Source of the DNA: an uncultured Terriglobus sp. | GTDB lineage: Bacteria > Acidobacteriota > Terriglobia > Terriglobales > Acidobacteriaceae | Reading direction: 5' to 3' | NCBI GenBank assembly: GCA_937871605.1 | Contig: CALMRM010000152.1 | Span: 1 to 19,615 of the forward strand | DNA length: 19,615 nucleotides | Part shown: piece by piece, positions 8,494 to 16,528 of the stretch | Numbering within the stretch: the stretch's first letter is position 1 | Layout: every line of letters begins with the position of its first letter | The notes under the pieces: model-generated | What the model was told of the DNA's origin: nothing | Seen by the model: the letters and a program-made list of their open reading frames with translations, nothing else | Databases searched by the model: none | Made by a program: the position numbers and the translations under genes

Positions 8494-8522
8494 AACGCCC
8501 CGAGTTCGCAGCTCGGGGCGTT
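8494..8522 (+). terminator. Strong 11-bp GC hairpin downstream of the MFS gene (terminator or leader structure)
   Basis: AACGCCCCGAG (8494-8504) pairs perfectly with CTCGGGGCGTT (8512-8522) around a seven-base loop. A smaller CTGCG/CGCAG hairpin lies just before it at 8476-8490. The stem is strong enough for a terminator of the transporter transcript, but no T-run follows on the plus strand. It ends only seven bases before the Shine-Dalgarno of the small reading frame at 8546, so it may instead be part of that gene's leader. Confidence 0.5.
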
Positions 8523-8545
8523 GCCGTTGAAGGAGGTGAAACGAT

Positions 8546-8656
8546 GTGCTCGCCACACGACCTTTAGTGGTGCGGTGGAAGGGGCATCGGGTAGAAGTTC
8601 CAAGTGAACTACTCATCTACCTGTTGCTTCGAGTACTGAATCACTGGCAGTTCTAG
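8546..8656 (+). CDS. Probable 36-residue small protein, basic N-terminus and hydrophobic helix
   Basis: A near-perfect Shine-Dalgarno, AAGGAGGTGA (8530-8539), lies six bases before a GTG at 8546, which opens a 36-codon frame ending in TAG at 8654-8656. The peptide begins VLATRPLVVRWKGHRVEVP and continues with SELLIYLLLRVLNHWQF, a basic strand-like half followed by a hydrophobic or amphipathic helix. An overlapping ATG at 8544 in another frame gives only seven codons (MCSPHDL), so the same ribosome-binding site could serve either. I do not recognise the peptide. The composition looks coding, but its short length keeps confidence low. Confidence 0.4.
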   Translation: MLATRPLVVRWKGHRVEVPSELLIYLLLRVLNHWQF

Positions 8657-8764
8657 CCGGTGCTTTAGTTTCACGTAACCGTTACCTACCCGCCAACGGT
8701 GGGGTAACGCCTTTACACATCAGACGCGTTACAGGGCCTTAAGTCATCCTAAAGGTGGCTGCCT
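8657..8764. promoter_or_regulatory. Intergenic segment with four GTAAC/GTTAC half-sites and a small hairpin
   Basis: GTAAC occurs at 8675-8679 and 8704-8708 and its complement GTTAC at 8681-8685 and 8728-8732, with a perfect GTAAC-C-GTTAC palindrome at 8675-8685. CGTTACC at 8680-8686 can also pair with GGTAACG at 8703-8709. The right end has TAAAGG/CCTTTA (8750-8755 with 8762-8767), a weak hairpin overlapping the SDR stop codon. This may be a regulator-binding region or an RNA fold; no larger gene is visible here. Confidence 0.3.
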
Positions 8765-9535
8765 TTACGGCAGTTCCACACCGGACATCGCCGCGCACTG
8801 CTCTAGCAGTTGGTCCTGCAGAGCGGTGTCGTTCGCAGCGGCCAGCGGCTTGCGCTCCTTCTGGTGGAACCAGTGCCTGCCTGTCACCTGCGCCGCCGGG
8901 TCAGCACTGACGGCCAGCCATGCCTGGGTCACGTGCCCCAAGCTCAGGTCACCCGAGGCATGAGGGCCGCCCATTTTGGTCGCCACCCAGCCCGGCTCTA
9001 CCGAGTTCGACAGCACGCCCGGCCAACGCCGCGCTACGGCAAAGGCCAGCAAGGTGTCGTGCAGCTTGGTGTCGGAGTACGCGGCGGTGCCGTTCCACGT
9101 TCGGTGCTCCCAGTTCAGGTCATCCAGGGTGGTATGACCGCGACGATGCAGTTCCGAACTCAGGTAAACCAGCCGCTTAGGCCGGTGCATCAGCACGGTC
9201 AGCAGATATGGCGACAGCGTGTTGATGGCAAAGACATGCTCGAAGCCATCCACCGTAAGCGAACGTTGCCGCTCCTTGTAGCCGATGGCGGCGTTATGGA
9301 TGACGGCGTCCAACGTGCCCAGCGCGTTTGCCTGCTCCGCCAGGGTACGCACTTGAGCGAGGCTGGCGAAGTCGCCGGTCAGCACGGCCTTGGCCGCGGG
9401 CAGCTTGCGGCGCGTTTCCTCAGCCCGCGCTGCATTCCGTCCATGGAGAAAAACCTCATGCCCCTGCTCTACAAGCATCCGCCCTGCTGCCAGACCCAAG
9501 CCGTCGGACGATCCTGTAATGAAGACTCGTGCCAT
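8765..9535 (-). CDS. Short-chain dehydrogenase/reductase (SDR family)
   Basis: With the ATG at 9535 the protein is 256 residues and begins MARVFITGSSDGLG, the Rossmann TGxxxGxG dinucleotide-binding motif directly at the N-terminus as expected. The open frame extends to a TTG at 9601, but the added 22 residues are not SDR-like. Further landmarks are NAA (81-83), Ser126 in LVYLSSE, and the catalytic Y153-x3-K157 in YSDTK. PGWVATKMGG (181-190) is the usual segment after the active site. Such enzymes carry out NAD(P)(H)-dependent oxidoreduction of alcohols and ketones; the substrate is unknown. No strong Shine-Dalgarno precedes the ATG. It follows the TIGR03435 gene on the same strand with a 67-nt gap, so co-transcription is possible. 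Confidence 0.88.
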   Translation of the reverse strand: MARVFITGSSDGLGLAAGRMLVEQGHEVFLHGRNAARAEETRRKLPAAKAVLTGDFASLAQVRTLAEQANALGTLDAVIHNAAIGYKERQRSLTVDGFEHVFAINTLSPYLLTVLMHRPKRLVYLSSELHRRGHTTLDDLNWEHRTWNGTAAYSDTKLHDTLLAFAVARRWPGVLSNSVEPGWVATKMGGPHASGDLSLGHVTQAWLAVSADPAAQVTGRHWFHQKERKPLAAANDTALQDQLLEQCAAMSGVELP

Positions 9536-9602
9536 GCCTATGTGATGCCGCTGCGCTACGCCTGTTAAGAAACATCGCAGCATGCGCGTTAGCTGATTCA
9601 AG

Positions 9603-10460
9603 TTAGTTCGGGCTTGGCTTCTCCATGCTGTCCACCGTCCAGAGTGTGGACTTCACTTTCTCTCGGTCCACCTTTAGACCGATTGCCCGCAGGTCCCAGG
9701 GAAACGGCAAGTCAAGTTGTGCAGCCGCGGCCACATCGTTCGCCGTACTCGCTATGCGAGGCAGAACGAATCGGTACTTGCCGCTCAGGCCTGTCCTGTC
9801 CTGCACCGCGGACTGCGAGGACAACGACAGGTAGCTCGCGAGAACTGACATGGAGGTGTTATAGAAGGTGTAGACCTGCTCCCCATCGCTGGCGGAGCGA
9901 ACCGCCTTTGCTCCCTCAATCAGGTCGAACCCATGATCGCCGACCGGAGGCTCCGACGATTCCACCAAGGCCGGTGACTTCGTCGCCCTCAGGCGCAGAG
10001 CGTAGCCATCGATCGTCGACTCTATGCCGTGTATTCGCACGTTGCATCGTTCTGCCAGCATCAGTCGGAGCATCTGTTGTAACACGGGAGACGTCTGCCC
10101 AAAGTTCTGGTTCAGGCTTTGCCACTGCGCCACGTCCGTGGGTGCCACTCTGGCCTGGATATCGTACTTCTCGCTGGACACCCACGCAGGAGCACCTTTG
10201 ACCTCAGGGAGGTGCTTCCAATACGGTGCCGGCACATAGGCCACCATGAGCGTCGCCTCCAACGGCATTCCCATAGCCTCGTAGCCATCTGGCAGGATTT
10301 TCAACCCCGTGCCACGTGCGCTGCCACTTGGGCGGATGGAGACAACGTCAAACCGGAGCGGCTTGGCGTCAGCGGTCTGCCCGACCTGCGATGGCGCGGC
10401 TACTGTAGTAGCGAAGACGCAAATGACTGCCGCAAACACCCGCCTCCATGGCTTGCTCAT
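9603..10460 (-). CDS. TIGR03435-family secreted protein
   Basis: This 285-residue protein begins with a signal-peptide-like stretch (MSKPWRRVFAAVICVFATTVA). It continues with the family's characteristic N-terminal FDVVSIRPSG, then a mid-region with WVSSEKYDIQAR, LRLMLAERCNVRIHG and YALRL, and the C-terminal DRTGLSGKYRF. The family is a soil-acidobacterial paralogous family of unknown function, often present in dozens of copies per genome; some members are encoded beside BlaR1-type peptidases. No such partner is seen here. Its presence is the best taxonomic clue in the window. It lies upstream of the SDR gene on the same strand and 62 nt downstream of the clpB stop. Location is probably periplasmic. 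Confidence 0.88.
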   Translation of the reverse strand: MSKPWRRVFAAVICVFATTVAAPSQVGQTADAKPLRFDVVSIRPSGSARGTGLKILPDGYEAMGMPLEATLMVAYVPAPYWKHLPEVKGAPAWVSSEKYDIQARVAPTDVAQWQSLNQNFGQTSPVLQQMLRLMLAERCNVRIHGIESTIDGYALRLRATKSPALVESSEPPVGDHGFDLIEGAKAVRSASDGEQVYTFYNTSMSVLASYLSLSSQSAVQDRTGLSGKYRFVLPRIASTANDVAAAAQLDLPFPWDLRAIGLKVDREKVKSTLWTVDSMEKPSPN

Positions 10461-10522
10461 TGGCTTTGGCCCTCACACGCAAAACGCATCGCTCTTGCGA
10501 ACCACTGTATCGCAGGTGCGGC

Positions 10523-13261
<2,739 letters not shown>

Positions 13262-13325
13262 GCATACACCTCGGATCGTGTCGGGCGTGTGTTCGCGCAC
13301 CCTGCCCTATGCTGATTCGATGTGG

Positions 13326-13334
13326 ATAGTAGCA
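13326..13334 (-). promoter_or_regulatory. Candidate extended -10 of the clpB promoter
   Basis: Read on the minus strand, TGCTACTAT (13334 to 13326) resembles an extended -10 (TGn plus TACTAT). It lies 64 nt upstream of the clpB ATG. No good -35 is found at 17 nt; the best, CTCACA at 19 nt, overlaps the inverted repeat at 13352-13370. An extended -10 can act without a good -35, but this is a motif judgement only. Confidence 0.3.
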
Positions 13335-13351
13335 TGTTCGTTGCAGAATAT

Positions 13352-13370
13352 GTGAGTGCCCTACACTCAC
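13352..13370. promoter_or_regulatory. Perfect inverted repeat GTGAGTG-N5-CACTCAC upstream of clpB (possible operator)
   Basis: Seven-base arms at 13352-13358 and 13364-13370 flank a five-base spacer. The repeat sits around -35 to -50 relative to the candidate clpB start site, a usual position for an activator or repressor site. It is not the CIRCE element, which has CACTC arms outward with a nine-base spacer. The regulator is unknown. Confidence 0.35.
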
Positions 13371-13393
13371 TTTTGAGCATGACACTCTCAATG

Positions 13394-13428
13394 CTTGTCA
13401 TCCCGCAGCGCAGCGGAGGGATCTGCAT
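13394..13428 (+). repeat. Dispersed repeat, copy 2 (upstream of clpB)
   Basis: This 35-nt block is identical to 11606-11640 within clpB and in the same orientation. Together with the inverted copy at 13544-13574 it forms 31-nt perfect arms separated by 115 nt, a potential long hairpin between the glycoside hydrolase 3' end and the clpB promoter. Confidence 0.85.
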
Positions 13429-13534
13429 GTGTGCCGATACCGCTGAGCACGTTGGGCTGAGCCGCGATGCGCCACTCCCGTTCGCGCAACGCGCGAACAC
13501 GCCGTTCTCTCTGCACAAGGGAGTCATGTATGGA

Positions 13535-13576
13535 CCAGCTGAAATGCAGATCCCTCCGCTGCGCTGCGGGATGACA
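13535..13576 (-). repeat. Dispersed repeat, copy 3, inverted
   Basis: This is the complement of copies 1 and 2. Compared with copy 1 it matches over about 42 nt with one mismatch, so it extends further than copy 2 (into CCAGCTGAAATGCAG). It is the right arm of the inverted pair and runs directly into the tandem repeats that follow. Confidence 0.82.
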
Positions 13577-13676
13577 AAGTTGTTCCAGCTAAAGCATGAC
13601 AAAGTCGTTCGGCACAGGATGACAAGGTCGGTCGCTACGGGATGACAAAACCGTTTGGCTACCGGATGAAAAGCGC
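13568..13676 (+). repeat. Degenerate tandem repeat, about five units of 23-25 nt
   Basis: The motif GGATGACAA(A/G) recurs with starts of ATGA at 13571, 13596, 13619, 13642 and, shortened, 13666. This gives steps of 25, 23, 23 and 24 nt, with GTTCGGC/GTTTGGC-like spacers. The first unit is the end of the dispersed repeat copy 3, so the array looks like a serial extension of the repeat's tail. Units are too diverged and spacers too short for CRISPR. Confidence 0.65.
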
Positions 13677-13690
13677 GAGAAGGGTTGACC

Positions 13691-14833
13691 TTATCGAGCG
13701 TTCTTTTCCCGCGACACCTGCCGAATCAGGTCCACCTCAGCCTGCCGATAGGGTCGGCCATCTTCGTAGAAGGTGTCGTGGAACCAGACAGTCGGCTCCC
13801 TGTCGGTGTACGGCAGCTTCCAGCTGTCCCACGGCAGAAAGGTCTGCGAGCGGCCTTTGACCAGGCCCCAGTTGATGGCACCCACGTTGTGACGGGCCGC
13901 AATGGGCAGGCTGCCATCGAAGGTAGAGCCCGCGCCGCGCGCCATGTACTCCGTGCACAGAATGGGCCGGTGCAGCCGCTCGAGCTGAACGATGCGCGCC
14001 TCGAACTTTTCCGGCCAGGAGTAATCGTGAAAGGTGATCACGTCGCTCTCGGTCAACTGGGTGCGCTCCGTCTGGTTCCAGGAGGACTCCTGGTCCCAGT
14101 GATCGCCATTCCAGATGCCAGACGACAGCGGCTGCACCGGCCCTACGGACCTCGCCCAGGCGAACACCTCCGGCAGCATCGGCTCCATCAGTCGCACCTT
14201 GTCCGGGAACTTGACCGGGTAGCTGCCGCCGCCGCCGTTGTCCGGCTCGTTCCACAGATCCCACAGCAGGATGCGGCGGTCACTGGCGAACGCGCCCACG
14301 ACGCCCTTCACGTATGCCTCAAAGCGTGGCTGCTGCGCCGGATCGGCGAGCGCCACTCCGGGACTCTGCACCCAGCCGCTATTGTGTACGCCGGGAATGG
14401 GCGGGTGCTGCGGCCCCAGCTTGGGCTGCGGGTCCCAGCAGCTGTCGAACAGCACCAGCACCGGCTTGATGCCGTGTTTCGCCGCAATGCTAAGAAAGCC
14501 ATCCAGCCGCTGCGTGAACCCGGCGCTGTCCTGCTGCCAGAGCAGGTCGTGCAGAAAGACGCGCATGGTGGTCATGCCCGCAGCCTCTGCCCAACCCAGC
14601 TCCCGGTCGATCTCCGCCGGGTCGTAGGTAGCGGCCTGAAACATCTCCAGCTGGTTGATCGCGTCCGCCGGCAGAAAATTACCGCCAATGGCATACGGCT
14701 GCTTGGCCCAGTACGCCGTAGCCTCGGCCTCCGTCCAGCGCGCACGCGGAGGATTAGCCCCCCAGGAAAGCCCTGGCAGACCGAGTAGGAATACAAGCAG
14801 GTATAGGGCGAGAAACGAGGTGCGAGAACGCAT
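13691..14833 (-). CDS. Secreted glycoside hydrolase, cellulase (GH5-like) TIM barrel
   Basis: A 380-residue protein with a clear signal peptide (SFLALYLLVFLLGLPGLSWG). The body is a (beta/alpha)8 clan-A type fold: RVFLHDLLW, HGIKPVLVLFD and LLWDLWNEP, then late ILCTEYMARG. Family knowledge places the acid/base Glu in WNEP (E196) and the nucleophile Glu in the late TEY (E295). It should hydrolyse a beta-linked polysaccharide (glucan, mannan or xylan type) outside the cytoplasm; which one is not clear, and relatives are annotated variously as cellulases or 1,4-beta-xylanases. The start at 14833 has only a weak ribosome site. It lies 41 nt downstream of the HNH-like gene on the same strand, but the two look functionally unrelated. 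The sequence after its stop is the repeat cluster. Confidence 0.85.
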   Translation of the reverse strand: MRSRTSFLALYLLVFLLGLPGLSWGANPPRARWTEAEATAYWAKQPYAIGGNFLPADAINQLEMFQAATYDPAEIDRELGWAEAAGMTTMRVFLHDLLWQQDSAGFTQRLDGFLSIAAKHGIKPVLVLFDSCWDPQPKLGPQHPPIPGVHNSGWVQSPGVALADPAQQPRFEAYVKGVVGAFASDRRILLWDLWNEPDNGGGGSYPVKFPDKVRLMEPMLPEVFAWARSVGPVQPLSSGIWNGDHWDQESSWNQTERTQLTESDVITFHDYSWPEKFEARIVQLERLHRPILCTEYMARGAGSTFDGSLPIAARHNVGAINWGLVKGRSQTFLPWDSWKLPYTDREPTVWFHDTFYEDGRPYRQAEVDLIRQVSREKNAR

Positions 14834-14874
14834 GCTCGATACTTTACGACAGCAGGTGTTGCGTTTACGACGGC

Positions 14875-15900
14875 TTAAAGGTCAGCACGCACGAGTGACA
14901 TCAACCGCTTGAACTCTTCGTTGTTCATTGCGCCTTTCCAGCGGTTAACGAATTTACAAACCACCTGCAAATTCTCCCACTCATAGTGACGAGATGAATC
15001 TATGCGGTCGAGTGAATAACGAAGCTGGTCATCTCCAGCTTCGCCATCCATCAAGAGTTCAAGGCCGGTGAGAGCGCATCGGCCAACCTGCTTCTGCATA
15101 ACCTCAACGATGTACGCTGTCGCTTGCGCATCGGTACCAAGCATGAACTGCTTGTCTCTGGTGATCGCAATGACTTCTTGCCCGCTTGCAAGCGCTGTAT
15201 CCTTTGCAGTTGAAAGCATGCGTCGTGCCGTCTGCCTCATGCGTTCAGCAGTGTTGATCGCGGCGATCTCCTCAATGGTGAAGCTTCGGACCGCTCCTCT
15301 ACCAGCCTGGTCAGCCTTTGCTCGCCATTCTGGTAAGTCATGCCACGCAGAAAGATTTTTTCCGTTGATGAGTGCCTTTGCGTAGGCAGCATTATCTTGC
15401 GACAAGTTTTGCAACGTCGCCTCAGTGGCAAGAAAGTCCCGCGCTTTAGCATGGAGGCCTGGCCACTCGAGCCTTGTGCCTTTCTTGTTCGTGTTACTCC
15501 AGGGTAGGCAAGGCTTGTAGTAGACCATTGTTCTGACTTTTTGTGGAAGGTAGTCAGGATCATCCACTTGCTCAGAGTCAATCGGCCTAGCAGTTGAAAC
15601 AGTCCACCAAAGGAAGTCTTTGTTACTGCTCTGGTCTCGCTGGTGATGAATCCATAAATCATCTTGTGTATCTCTCACCACATCGCCGAAGTTGAACCAA
15701 CGGGAGGCGAGACTCCGATCGGGAGGCACACCCTTCTGTGTTTTCAGAAGACGTATGGACTCAGCAATGTAGGCTTCCCGGTCACCACGCTCCCAGAGAT
15801 AGTGCGTGCGCATATCGTTCATAGTCGCAATAGCATCGCGTCGCAGGCACTCTGGCCATGCCCAGTTCCCAGAACCGAAGTTAGCTATGTACACCTTCAT
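14875..15900 (-). CDS. HNH-type nuclease-like protein with an unrecognised N-terminal domain
   Basis: A 341-residue protein. The C-terminus has CALTG (275-279), SLDRIDSSRHY (296-306) and NLQVVCKFVNRWKG (310-323), the pattern of a phage- and restriction-associated HNH subgroup in which the second His is replaced by Asn. The N-terminal 130 residues (MKVYIANFGSGNWAWPECL, then GDVVRDTQDDLWIHHQRDQ and FLWWTVSTARP) are rich in Trp and look like a compact binding domain, possibly PUA/EVE-like; that is a guess. The middle is helical. Base composition is lower than in neighbours (26/60 G+C at 14941-15000 against 38/60 in clpB at 12061-12120), which suggests acquisition. No methylase or other restriction subunit is adjacent. 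It is divergent from the antitoxin-like gene. Function is inferred as DNA cleavage, perhaps in defence. Confidence 0.68.
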   Translation of the reverse strand: MKVYIANFGSGNWAWPECLRRDAIATMNDMRTHYLWERGDREAYIAESIRLLKTQKGVPPDRSLASRWFNFGDVVRDTQDDLWIHHQRDQSSNKDFLWWTVSTARPIDSEQVDDPDYLPQKVRTMVYYKPCLPWSNTNKKGTRLEWPGLHAKARDFLATEATLQNLSQDNAAYAKALINGKNLSAWHDLPEWRAKADQAGRGAVRSFTIEEIAAINTAERMRQTARRMLSTAKDTALASGQEVIAITRDKQFMLGTDAQATAYIVEVMQKQVGRCALTGLELLMDGEAGDDQLRYSLDRIDSSRHYEWENLQVVCKFVNRWKGAMNNEEFKRLMSLVRADL

Positions 15901-15962
15901 GACGCTAGTTTAAGGGTGCATTCGCTTCTTGACTCCTACTTCGTGTATTCCTGGACTGGGAC

Positions 15963-16193
15963 ATGGAAATTCGGTTCACGCCAGATGTGCAGGCAAGGCT
16001 CAACCAGCTTGCCGTGGAGACAGGCAGGCCGCGCGAGGACTTTGTCTCGGACGCACCTGCCGGGTACTTTAAGGAGCTTGCGCAGCTTCAGACGATGCTG
16101 GATGGACGGTATGACGACCTCAAGAGTGGTCGCCTGGGCCTCGTCTCTGCCGAGCAAGTAAAGGCTCACTTTCGTGGGCAAGAGAACGCGTAG
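15963..16193 (+). CDS. Orphan ribbon-helix-helix antitoxin-like protein
   Basis: The 76-residue product starts MEIRFTPDVQARLNQLA, a beta-strand followed by a helix as in CopG/ParD-type RHH proteins, then GRPREDFVSDAPAGYFKEL and a charged C-terminal part. Such proteins usually bind operator DNA through paired strands and neutralise a RelE/ParE toxin through the C-terminus. No toxin gene follows: the next 335 nt hold only palindromic repeat sequence. The start ATG at 15963 has only a weak GGGA four bases away. It is divergent from the HNH-like gene with a 62-nt gap. It could be a remnant of a toxin-antitoxin pair or a stand-alone regulator. Confidence 0.65.
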   Translation: MEIRFTPDVQARLNQLAVETGRPREDFVSDAPAGYFKELAQLQTMLDGRYDDLKSGRLGLVSAEQVKAHFRGQENA

Positions 16194-16284
16194 CGAAGTT
16201 GTGCCCAGAAGACTAACTCCATCACTTCATCAAGACTGCGCTCTAATACCTACGTCGTCTTCTGCCCAGGTATAGCGCACCGTT

Positions 16285-16477
16285 AGGGCCGAAGGCCTGC
16301 ACCATAACAGCCTGGGCCGAAGGCCCAGGTAACGGGAAAGAAAACACTTTCAAGCGCTGAAGGCGCGACACATACCGATGCGCTCATCGTATGTGCCGTG
16401 CCGTTGGCACTCGGACTCCCTATTGCAACATACCCAGCCCTGCGGGCTGGGCTGTTATGGGACGGGCCTTCGGCCCT
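16285..16477. repeat. 193-bp palindrome-rich element with 28-nt imperfect terminal inverted repeats
   Basis: The left end (16285-16312) and the complement of the right end (16450-16477) match at 25 of 28 positions, including a perfect 11-bp CCATAACAGCC/GGCTGTTATGG. Inside lie successive hairpins: CCTGGGCC-GAA-GGCCCAGG (16311-16329), GAAAG/CTTTC (16336-16351), GCGC/GCGC around 16354-16366, an 11-bp stem with one bulge (16369-16380 with 16385-16395), GTGCC/GGCAC (16393-16410) and CCCAGCCC-TGC-GGGCTGGG (16433-16451). Each end is itself a small GGCC-GAA-GGCC type palindrome. It has no credible open frame; the short frame at 16391-16594 is a shadow. It looks like a MITE-like or REP-like dispersed repeat, or a multibranched RNA. 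Confidence 0.7.
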
Positions 16478-16528
16478 GAAAGGCCAAGTCCTTCGACAAC
16501 TTGTAGGTGGGCACGTGATCAGAAAGCG

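Noticed and set aside
9536..9601. TTG start giving a 278-residue SDR
   Set aside because: The extra 22 residues precede the beta-1 strand that should begin the protein; the ATG at 9535 gives the canonical N-terminus.
13352..13370. CIRCE/HrcA operator at clpB
   Set aside because: Arms are in the opposite order (GAGTG first, CACTC second) and the spacer is five bases, not nine.
13568..13676. CRISPR-like array
   Set aside because: Units are only 23-25 nt in total with degenerate repeats and no distinct spacers; no cas genes are nearby. Best read as tandem decay or extension of a dispersed repeat.
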